A stretch of DNA of 57,485 nt. It comes from Ectocarpus siliculosus (taxonomy: Eukaryota > Sar > Phaeophyceae > Ectocarpales > Ectocarpaceae). A program made the position numbers and the translations under genes. Under the pieces are notes generated by a model that was not told the DNA's origin, did no database searches, and saw only the letters and a list, made by a program, of their open reading frames with translations. Positions 23,882 through 34,000 of this stretch are shown in pieces (positions within the stretch are counted from its first letter, which is position 1; each line of letters starts with the position of its first letter). The stretch spans positions 7,466 through 64,950 of the forward strand of contig FN648718.1 of NCBI GenBank assembly GCA_000310025.1. Direction: 5' to 3'.

Positions 23882-25290
23882 GCCGCCTTCATTTCTGCAC
23901 CTCTCCGGTTCCTACGCCTCCCCCGTGCGCGAAAGGACATGATGCACATCACCATGAGCTTCGCGGACGGTTCGCCAGCGCGCATTTCCTCCATCAACGC
24001 CGCCCTCCGACACTTCAAGCCCTCCTTCATCCACATCTGGGAGCTCAAAACGTTCTGGCACGAGAAGGCTATCTGCGAGGACGACGTGGAGGCGAGTCCA
24101 TGTTGTACTGTTTTTTTATCCCGATGCCCCAACGGTTCCATGTGTCCTTTTTATTGCCCCACAAGATCTTCTTGTCGCACGAGAAAAATTTTTGTTGTTG
24201 CATCTTCTGCGGGGGACAACGACGTCCGAGGGATTTTGCCTCCGAGGGCCGGCGCAAAGGATGTTTTGATTCGTTCACCGCCAGGGGGTTTCCAATGTAG
24301 GGTGTACGGCGCGGACACTCCCTGAAGGTACCATCTTCCATCTTGCACGCTATGTTCACCTTTGTTTGCGGGTGTGTGTATCGTATCGCGCATCGTTCCA
24401 GGGGATACCTTGTGCTGCAGTCCGTCCGCCGCATTGAACACGCTGGCTGCCGTTGTTGGGTGTTTTTGGGGCCCCAAAGAGGAACTGAAAATATTGCCAA
24501 GGGGTTCTGTTGTTCTCCGTTGAATGCCGGCTGTGAAAGCGAGGCTGAGGAAGCGATATTTTGTGGACCCATGAAAACAGATATGGAGCTGCTGCGTCGG
24601 CAGGCCCCACATTCAGCACAGCTATGTAGCAGTGCGTGACAAATTGTGTGTAGGTGCTCAACAACGTTTTTCCGCTTCGGACTGAAAATCGCTCGACGGC
24701 AGGGTTGCGCCTCGTCCCACACCCGCCCACCTCCCTCGGTCTCCTCAGAAATGAAACCTGCGGCGCTTACGGCGTTGCGAGGTATTCGTGCCGACACAGG
24801 GCGCATGCCAGCAGTCCTACATCGAGCTAGCCCATCACCGTGTGTGGTCGTAGCACAGGGATGATCCACACCGATTGGCTGATGGCGACGAGAACCCACC
24901 CCACATTTCCACGTGACCCGCTAATAGTTTTGTTGTTGTTGTTTGTTTGTCCAGGTGCACACGTTCGAGGACATCGACATGCAGCCCCCGATGCCGGTCT
25001 CGGAAGTGGATGCTCCGACGGCCCTGATCATCGCCGAGATGCAACGCCTCAGGGACGACCTGGAACGGGTTCTTGCGGCACCCCCCCGAGGAGGTACCGC
25101 TCACCCTCCTCCGCGTCCCCCTTCCCTGTCGCGGGCAACGCACATGTATGTTATTGTAGGAGGCGTGTTCTGTTCCGCTCGCCGACACCAACACTTGTTC
25201 TCTCTGCGGACGGAGAGAGCGTGAGATGAGAGTTTTTTACCAAGCAGCAGGCGGCGATGTGTGTTCGCTCTGTCGGGAGGTATGTTTGGG

Positions 25291-25334
<44 letters not shown>

Positions 25335-28300
25335 CTTGCTTTTGGTCTGGTCCCCTCTGTCGTGAGCGGCAGCCTACACCCGACAGGCGTTCGACGCACC
25401 AGCGGGGGATGCAAACGGGGAAGGTAAATGCGCGTCATCTTATTTCTTTTCTCCGCATGTATATATTATGGATTTTCACGCGAGAGGGGTTGAGCAGCAG
25501 CCCCTTCCCCCTTTTTGTTGTGTGCACTCACAACTATCTATGCGCTGTTCACCCCAAACGTTGCGAGGTTTTGAAGCTGGAGAGATGTGAATTCACAACA
25601 CAGAGCAAGAAAGAACGTTTTACGAGACCATGTACCAAGTTCACACCGCTCAGCCATCGAGCTCGACGGGTGATGACGTTTGTTTTTTGCTACTTCTCTC
25701 CACCGTGGTGTGTCTGTGTGTGTGTTTCCCGGTGATATCTATGATACCCATGTCTTGTCATGTGTGCTACCCATGTTTCTTGTCGTCACGGCTGGTGTCT
25801 GCAGTCAGTCGTCGTGTGTACTGATGCAGCGCTCTCTTGTTTGATGGCGTCGCCTCTCCTTCTGTGTCTACTTGCTTGCTGCTGCTGTCGGCGGCGTGAA
25901 AAAAAAAAAGCCGTGGTTGGTGGCGACACGAGAGACGACCTGGCGTCCTTCTGGCTGAGGAAGACGAAGAAGCCTGTTCTTGCGGTTCTCCTTGTGCAGA
26001 AGAAAGGAGGCCGGCCTCAGCTCTTCCGCGGAACAAACATGGAGGCGAGTTAATAAAATATGACAAAGACATCATGTTGTCGACGACCGTCGCCAGGACG
26101 CCACCCCGCTTCTCTTCCCGCTCCGCGCTCCTTCCTTTGTTTGACGCCGAGTTCCATCACGGCCTTCGTTCGTTGCAGCCACGGCAGGCAGTGTCGTTCT
26201 GGCAGAAAAAATATTCGCGCGGTAATTCTGTTTGTTGTGACCATGGTTCGGAGCTCCTACTACGCGGTGGACCCACCGTACCGTGAGCGCTGAATAAAAG
26301 TGACGGGGAAAAAAACACAAAATGGTCTAAAGCCTGTACACCTCACTCTCCGACTTCCGCCGCATCCCCCCCCCCCCGACACGCCATGCACGCGTGAAAA
26401 CATCACAATTCATTCGTGCCGGGGATATAACACACACACGCAACAAAAAAGGTTTCAATGCCCACGGGATCGCTGTGCGCCGAGCGTAACGTCATCGGCT
26501 CCGCGCTCACGTCCGACCTGAGCCTCCTCCGGAGAGACATCAAGGCGGTCGCCGTGCTGTCCGTGGCCCACCTGGGCGGACCTCCCGCCTCTACCGCCAC
26601 CACCGCGGCTGCTGTTCCCATCGACGAAAGAAAAGAAGGCGCTTCGTTGACTGGTATCACGGCTGTCGATAGTGGCGGCGGGCGGAGCGGGTGGCCAGGG
26701 GCCGCTGGAATGGGGTCAGCAGTGGGGTCCTCTTTAACAACTTCATGCGCGCCGTCGCCGCTTTCCCTGACGCCGGCGATGAAGGTGTCCCCTAAGAGCG
26801 CGTTGTTGCGGACCGAGACGGGGGCGGGGGCGGAGGACAAGGAACGGCTGGAGGGGGTTCGCCAGGTCTGTGTGTTTTTGTCCCTGCGTTCGATCAAGGG
26901 AGATTTTTTCCGATGTTGTGTTGGCCACCGTTTGTTGATGGCGTTCGTTCGCGCAACGTCGTCGTTGACAGATTCATCGCACTTGTTTGTTTTGTCTTGT
27001 TGGCTATGGTAGGGGTTGGCGAGGTGGGCACGTTAGCCGACGGACCAGGCGGTGGTACCGGTACCACCCCGCTGATCGAACGTGTCGGCCCCGTTTCCCA
27101 TCTTTTCGTGGGGGTCACTTCTACCCCCCACCCCCTCCTTCGTGAATTTATCGCACCCGCGGCCCTTAATCTTGACCCCCTGTCCCCGCCCATTCGTCAT
27201 CGGGCTGCCCTCAACAAACAAACCTGCTTTGCGAGGAAGGCACTGTTCGCAGTGGCGTCCGAGACAAGTGCTTCGCCGGCGGCTACGCCAGCAGCAGCAG
27301 CAGCACTCGGAGCAGCGGCAGCGGTAGCCGCGGAAGGACCACCCGAAAGGTCTGTTTTTTTGCGGCCGAGCTTGGACGGCACTAACACCGATAGCAACAG
27401 CAACAACAGCGTGATCGACAGTCGGCAGCGGCGGCAGCAGCAGCAGCAAGAGGTTGTTGACCCCAGTCCTCCGGCGAACCCCCGTGTCCGGTCGGAATCC
27501 TGTACAGACGAACTCCTCGCCGCTGGTGGTCGAGTCGCAACCGAAGAAGAGTTGAGGAGCCTCTCGGGTGGCGGCGGCGGCGGCCTCGGCGAGGGGGGCG
27601 GGGGGTGTTGCGGTGCCGCTGAGGGGGGAGGAGAAAATCAGGGAAGGTCACCGGCGGCGCGGAGCCAAGTGTCTCGATCGCAGAGCTTGGACCTGGGCAG
27701 GGCAGAGGGAGGGGAGCACCGACAGCCCCCCCCTGGCGGTGGTGCGGAAGAAGAACTTTCCAGGAGGAAGGCGAGAGAAGATTGTTTTTTTTATGAGGCA
27801 CGTATCTCACCAAGAGCAGATTTATTTGCGTAACGCCTGCCCCCGCCACCAATACCTCTCAGAGTGATTTCACGTAGCCCCCGCACTAATACCTCGCTTC
27901 TCCCTCACAACCCTCTTCCTACTTCGTCTTGAGAGTACACGTTGTTGTTGTTGTTGTTGTTGTTGTTGTTATCGTCTCAGGTTCGGAGGAAGACGAAAGT
28001 CGTCCGGAGTATCGCATCGACGCCGAAGCGAGGTGTTGGTAGCGGAGGCATCGCCGCCGGCGGTTGGGAAAAAAGCCCCCTCACAGATAGCGGCGGCGGC
28101 GGCGGCGGCGGTAGGGGAGATGGTGGTGGTGGAATGTACAGCGACGACCAGGGTGGCGGCGGCGGCAGCAATCACCATCGCCACCCGAGGACGAGCAGAA
28201 GCAGCATCGTCGCGCACGTGCCGCCAGAAACTCTGTGTTCCAACCCCCTCAAGCCCTGCGGCGCGTGCATGGAGTGGCTCAAGAAGATCGCGGAGGTGAA

Positions 28301-28379
28301 CCCAGACTTCAAGGTCATCACCTTCACCGACTCTCGCTGCGGAGGCGTGTACATCGAAGACGTGGCCCAGATACCATAG
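19831..28379 (+). CDS. Membrane-anchored fusion protein with C-terminal cytidine-deaminase-fold domain
   Basis: Exons: 19831-20289, 21223-21404, 21593-21653, 21688-21758, 21961-22507, 23169-23257, 23612-23708, 23936-24091, 24955-25093, 25248-25279, 25387-25423, 25911-26044, 26452-26865, about 27024-27797, 27981-28379; roughly 1,190 residues. A hydrophobic stretch (about 10-30, LAGAVVVLALSIVTLAAVLA) followed by arginines suggests a signal anchor. Residues about 400-560 alternate strands and helices (KTVLLVSGVGQPRNEEHR, VRVVRVHSDTNIF, MMHITMSFADGSP, FIHIWELKTF), a Rossmann-like pattern I cannot assign. The deaminase part begins with FWLRKTKKPVLAVLLVQK, then GTNMEVSMPTGSLCAERN (Asn666, Glu668; zinc ligand Cys677; catalytic Glu679 of the Cys-Ala-Glu motif) and, near the C terminus, LKPCGACMEWLKKI with the other two zinc cysteines and VITFTD. 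A Gly/Gln-rich insert of about 300-400 residues separates the two halves of the active site. All three zinc ligands and the proton-shuttle Glu are present, so activity is plausible; the substrate is unknown. The ends of the fourteenth exon are uncertain. Confidence 0.82.
23272..23408. repeat. (GTTGCT)n hexanucleotide microsatellite
   Basis: About 137 bases of GTTGCT units with a few GTT variations, starting 14 bases after the donor of the sixth deaminase-fusion exon. All frames through it are open (poly-Val/Ala, poly-Cys, poly-Leu) purely because of the repeat. Confidence 0.95.
23798..23879. repeat. (CT)n microsatellite
   Basis: About 40 CT units in the intron ahead of the eighth deaminase-fusion exon. 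It may serve as a very long pyrimidine tract. Confidence 0.95.
24092..24954 (+). other. Probable GC-AG intron in the deaminase-fusion gene
   Basis: The donor is GAG|GCGAGT, identical to the one at 26042-26050. The acceptor TTTGTCCAG precedes GTGCACACG. An alternative GT donor six bases upstream (GAC|GTGGAG) keeps the frame but is a much poorer match, so the call is likely rather than certain. Confidence 0.55.
25291..25333. repeat. (GTT)n microsatellite
   Basis: About 14 GTT units starting roughly 11 bases after the donor at 25280 in the deaminase-fusion gene. Confidence 0.95.
26045..26451 (+). other. GC-AG intron in the deaminase-fusion gene
   Basis: The upstream exon ends ATG GAG and the intron starts GCGAGT. 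It ends AAAAAAG before GTTTCAATG. Joining here restores the cytidine-deaminase signature NME-VSMPTGSLCAERN, and no GT donor lies nearby before the in-frame TAA, so the GC donor is well supported by homology. The acceptor has no polypyrimidine tract. Confidence 0.75.
27940..27970. repeat. (GTT)n microsatellite before the last deaminase-fusion exon
   Basis: About ten GTT units ending 10 bases upstream of the acceptor at 27980. Confidence 0.95.
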
Positions 28380-31098
28380 AAGAACGAGGAAGGCTCCGGT
28401 TTCTCTCCACCGTCGATTCCACACAGTGGTCCGCAAAGGGCACAAATCTTTGCGCAGCAGGTGGATCACATGATGATTGTTGATGCGGTCAACACAGCAT
28501 CAATGTGTACGTTGGCGCCGGGAGGCAAGCTAAACGACCAGGCCTTTGGTTGGATGCCTGCAAACAAACATGGACAGGACGCGTAGGGATATTCGCGCGC
28601 GTTGGTTGCCGGTCATGCTGTAGGGAGTGCGTTATTCCTAATACTACTGAGTGCAGTTTCTTTCGCGCTGTCGTAGTCTCCGTGTTGAATGAAATCCCGC
28701 CGAAACCTCTAGGTGCCAAGTCGGTCGGGTTGTAAATTATGTCGTTGAGTTGGAATGGAATATATGATAAGAGGAGGCGGTGATCCGCTCCTGCAAGGCA
28801 TCAGAGTACAACACCATCATCTGTCGCAAGCTGTCCACAACAACAATGCCGCTGCCGATCATTCCTCTTGCACTTACTACTTACATAGTGCCCCGCACAG
28901 ATGGTGGGGGGTGACGCAGCATGTGATTTTCGTGCCACCTTAATTCATTCGTGTTCTACAAGGGGCCCACGATTCACTATATCTTGTCATCAGCGTTTGT
29001 TTACAGAGAGAACCAACCGCTGAACGAAGTAGACTACATTGTTGTTGTTGTTGTCTTCTTCACATTGGCATGGTTACATGTATTTGATACCACCAGTCAG
29101 TCAGTCAGTATGGGGCAAACCTTCACTGAACTTTGGAGTTTCACTCCAACCCACAAATGAACGCAGGCGGCTCGATCGATGCTACTCTCGTCGTCGATTT
29201 TACATGCTCAATCAAGCAGCAACCAAGCGCGAGGAAAGAGAAGATTTACTTTGTCGCACCACGTTGCCGTTATGCCTCTTGTGTAGTAGTGTAGTACGTC
29301 TTAAAAAGAATGATTCTTATTGAGAGCGTTCCCGCACTCTTTACTACGTTGGTAATCATTACACGAACGAGATGGACCGCCCCTGAACTGCTTGCTGTTG
29401 TGTCTGTATGTATGCATGCATGCATGCGTGGTCAAGGGCGTGTTGCGGGGAAGAAGGCCGATCAGCTGGAGCGCATCAATTGCTTTGATAAATAGAATGT
29501 GCGTTGACTGCAAGTAAGCGCTGTTGCCCCGCTCCACTACTGACCCACTTTGTGAAGATGCTGTGGGTGTCGGCGAATTCAACAGTTATGACAACAAGCA
29601 TGGAGGAACATGAAACAATTTCCCAAGCAGTGCAGTCCCTGCGGCAGAGCACACAGAGCGCGCGAAAACGACGCCATGGATAAGGAGACAAGATGATATT
29701 CTTTGCCGAACAAGTTGGTGGCACTCGATGCCGCCGCCGTTTCAAATCTCGATTCATTATGACAATTATAATCTGGTTGTAGCAAGAAAGCTTCCACGAA
29801 GCGTGAGAGTGCCTGTATGAAGAGCAAAACAAGCGAAGCGTCCCACAGCACACCCGACACCCAACTGCCTCCCTCTGCAACTGAACCTCCCTCCTCCACC
29901 GTCTCAAGAGACGACTGGCTATCGTTTTCGCATCACCAGAACATCGGGAGGGCAACAAGTGCGCGCGTGCTGGTACACCGATCACAGCACACGCTATCCC
30001 ACGCACACAAGATAAATAGAAAAACGGTCGAAGAAGAGACGAATGCGTGCCGAAACGTGCACAAGACACTCGGTTGAGAAAAAGTGAGAGAATATCAGGT
30101 TCTACATGGACGGGCCGTTCAGGCCGACGTCAAGTAGCACATTCCTCCCGTCGGAACGCCGCTTCGTTGTGTTGGAGCCGCCCAAACAAACATGGTATAG
30201 ATTCAAAGGGAAAGAACAAGTAGAACAAGGAAGAGGGGCCACGTGGGGTGGTGGAGGGAGGGGCGCGCGAGCGCTATGTAGCTAAATGCCCACGCAGACA
30301 AGCCTGTTCAATACAACTAAACGTTCGGCTGTGCAAACCTCCTCGAGCCGTTCCATCCACAGTAGTATTACAGATGATTCAAGTTTTGGAGAGGGAGAGG
30401 GCAAAAGCCCAAACTCGCTCTCTCGCCAAGCGAATGAAGGCGACTCATTCGGACAAGTTCGATTTTTTTTCAACCTTCACTTGTCCGCCAAAAGCATCGT
30501 TTTCGTCCCAAGAGACAAAATCAAGTCAAGATAAAACAGAGAGATTCCGATATACTAGGGCGCAAATGCACCCCCCTGCCTCCCCATACTGTTTGTGCTC
30601 ACAGTGGCGGAGAAAAAATACCTCGACACGATCAACACGACGCTAAGCAAGAGGATCAAAGCTGTGGCAAGGGGGGGCAAGACTAATACCAGAGGAAACC
30701 ACACGCACGAAAAGGAGACAAAAAGAGGCAAGGACACCCAAGAAATAAACGTTACTAGGTCAACGGAGCACATCTATAATATCGCCAACTTGTCCGAACC
30801 CCGCCCCGCCCGCGTCTTGTATCGCGCGTTCGCGTTTGCTTCTACATCTTCTCTTCGGCATCGCTCCACCCATTCTTTCTCGCACTCGATCGATCGTTCA
30901 ATCCGACAACTAGACTCAAACAACCACGAGACGAGAACATCTTATCCACCAAACAAGCCTCACCTCTCAGATCTCCTACAATGTACCGATACAGAACCAA
31001 AGCGCAAGTCCAGTCAGCCAGTCAGTCAGTCACTCTTTCCAGCTTAAATTTTCAAAGGAGACCTATCAGATACTTCGATCGAATAGAGGACGCTTCTC
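28380..31098. other. Convergent intergenic region
   Basis: Presumed 3' UTRs of the deaminase-fusion gene (plus) and of the first Kre9/Knh1-like gene (minus). The part at about 30.36-31.10 kb resembles 49.61-50.13 kb downstream of the second paralogue (shared GATGATTCAA and TTTCAA.GG.GACCTA.CAGA), so the duplication included the 3' UTR. Frames such as minus 29476-30069 have no recognisable content. Confidence 0.5.
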
Positions 31099-34000
31099 TT
31101 AGAAGCGCACGCTCATGGACTCGCCGCCGACGATCTCGAAGGAGTCGGAGCAGCCGTACACGTCGTCGTCCTCGAAGACACCCACTCGGATCGAGTACAT
31201 GCCGGACTCGGTGCCCGAGGGGATCACCACGTCGTAGTCGCCCTCTGAAAAATGAAAAACAGGAGAGGAGGGGGTTGGGTTGGGTTGAGTTGATGAGCCT
31301 GATTAGTTTTTGATGCGCAAGAACAAACACCAAGAGACCGCTGCAAAACGACACTGCAGTGGCACTGGAAAGTGGACGGGTCCACATTGCCTCCTTGTCA
31401 ACATCGTTCCTCTCTTCGCAAGTACGAAGGACCCACGCAACCCACACAAACACAACCAAATTCCAAGCAAGTCATGAGCAAACGAGGAAACTAAGTCGGA
31501 ACACGGGAGACGAAAACCACCTTATTCCAAGGACATCAAAACCAAACCAGAACAACTTCCTGCTTCCTACGTAGTATACACAAGGCAACGCATGAAAATA
31601 ACTGGGGGACACTGTACGTACGCGAGTCCTTGCACCCGATGGAAGGCTTGTCGCAGATGGTGGTCACGTAGGTTCCGCAGTCGCCGGAGCCACCGGACGA
31701 GTAGAGGTCGATAGCGAACCGGTTCACGGAGGAGCCCAAGCCGTTGTCGTAGTCGAACTTTTTTCGGGTTCCAGGACGGCAGGGCAGGGTGGAGAGCACA
31801 TTTGTGTTGGGGTAAGCGAAAGAGGGTGAGGGGGTGCTTCTCGTCTCTCCAACACCAAACCAAAGGGTGGGGAAGCCAGCAATAATTGCACAACATCCAG
31901 GACGATGATATCGTAAACGAAAGCCAGGAAATGAGAACAAGTGTGCCCAATTTTGTCGTCACCCCCATGAGAGCACTTGTGGCACACAACATCCAACACA
32001 AAAACCGAAAAACACCGTTGTAAAGTAAACAAAACACCTTCGCGTATATCCCCTCTCGAGTGAAATATTTCAAGAGCGGAATACATACCTGTCCCGTGAT
32101 GTCAAGTGCCCTCCGAAGAGATAAAAAAACAAACAAAAACAGTCGTCGTCTAAGCAGCCAACGGCACCTCACCTCAACGGTGTACTCTCCGCCCGCCATG
32201 GCGGTGTCGCCGTCCGAGGGAGAAGTGACGGAGACGTAGGCTCCCATGTCGGTCGCGTCGGGCGCTTCCGTGGACGCGATCAGGGTGAAGTCGCCGGAGC
32301 AACCGTAGTCCGACTCGTCACTGGAGTCAGTCACCATCACCTGGGATGGTTGGGGCGAAGGGAACACCAGCACCTTTTGTCAAGCAGACCCCACTCGTAG
32401 GGGGGGGGGGGGGGGGGANNNNNNNNNNNNNNNNNNNNNNNNNNNNNNNNNNNNNNNNNNNNNNNNNNNNNNNNNNNNNNNNNNNNNNNNNNNNNNNNNN
32501 NNNNNNNNNNNNNNNNNNAACCACCCAAGGCCCCCTCCCCTCACCGGTGTCTTTTCCCCCCCCCAGGGGGGTTTCCCCTTCCGAGGGAAAAGTGAGGGAG
32601 ACTTAGGTTCCCATTTCGGTCGCTTGGGGGGTTTCGGGGGACGGGATCAGGGGAAATTCCCGGGACCACCCGTATTCCGACTGGTCACGGGAGTCAGTCC
32701 CCTTCCCCGGGGAGGGTGGGGGGAAGGGGAACCCCACCCCCTTTTGTCAAGCAGCCCCCATTGGTGGGGGGGGGGGGGGGGGTAGGACCCCGTCAAGTTC
32801 CGAGCACATGGGTCTATTTAGGACGGCTCCACGACAACAAAAACATTACCAAATTTCACGCCTGTACTGCGTTTGGAGGGTTTTCAGCACGTTTCCTCGT
32901 GGGCAGAAGAAACACGGCTCTTCGCACCGTAGTCGTTTTGGTCTCCAGCCGTGCCCCACGCACGCCGTTGTGGCTTGTTCATCTAAATCTTCTCTCCTTG
33001 TGTCATCTACATGGTAGATGCGCTCCTTGTCCCCCGAATAATTCAATCCATGCCGTCCTACATCTACTGCTGTGGTCTTCGTCCGTCCGTTCACCCCCAC
33101 AGCAGACACACGCCACACGCATACATGTAGCGCACCTTGTAGCCGCTGGAGGTACCGTCCATGGGCTCGGGCATGACCACGTCGTAGTCACCCTGGGTGT
33201 CGGGGCAACCGTCGTCGCCGTAGGGGCAAAGGGCCGTCACCCAGTCACCGCACTCGTCCTGTAAAACGGGGAAGATAAACAGACACATTGCGGCAGTTGG
33301 TGAAGCGGGGGGGGGGGGGGCGATGTGCTCCATACGGCGTTGGACATGGCAACAACGGGTGGAGGGTGGGCTTGATGGCCTGATTCGGAGGAAAACAAGA
33401 CGCTCATCTTAAGAGACACGCAGGATACGCAGGCTTTTTTTGGAGGGTCAACATCTCCGGTACGGTACTGCAAGACAAACCTGGGAAATCCAGCCGCGCC
33501 TCCCATTGTACACGCAACAACGGACAACCACCCTGTTCACATACAAGGAACCTAAATCGGAAGAAATAGTTGTTTTGCGGTGAGCCAGTTTTTTTGCCTG
33601 TACCACCCCCACCCCCGCAAGACGCACCAGGGTGGTTGTTCATACTCGCTGTTTTTCCAAGCGGGAACCTGACGCCAATAAACAAATGAACGAAAACACT
33701 ACAAGCAGTAGATTATCAACAACTGCTGTGTCCTTACTTCCATGCACACAGAGCCGCAGTAGTAGAGGTCGATGTCGTAGCGCCCGCTGGTGGCTCCGGT
33801 CCACTCAACGGTGTATGCACTGGCAACAAGACGCACGAGAGCAAAAAAAAGGGAAAGCACAAAAACGGTCAATGTTGACCAAACATGTGCGAGGTACGCC
33901 CGTGTGGTCGCTGGTGATGAGAGGCTGGCGGATAAACTTACTACGCCTGACAACTATTTGCTACACACGTTGAATGAAACGAACAAGGTGGTGGTACATC

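Noticed and set aside
29476-30069. 197-codon minus-strand frame
   Set aside because: Composition resembles random Cys/Arg/Ser-rich antisense translation. It sits between convergent gene ends and has no motif.
32519-32781. Tandem duplicate or pseudo-exon of paralogue A exon 4
   Set aside because: Homopolymer-biased errors, matching intron flank and the adjacent 100-N gap indicate an assembly artefact.
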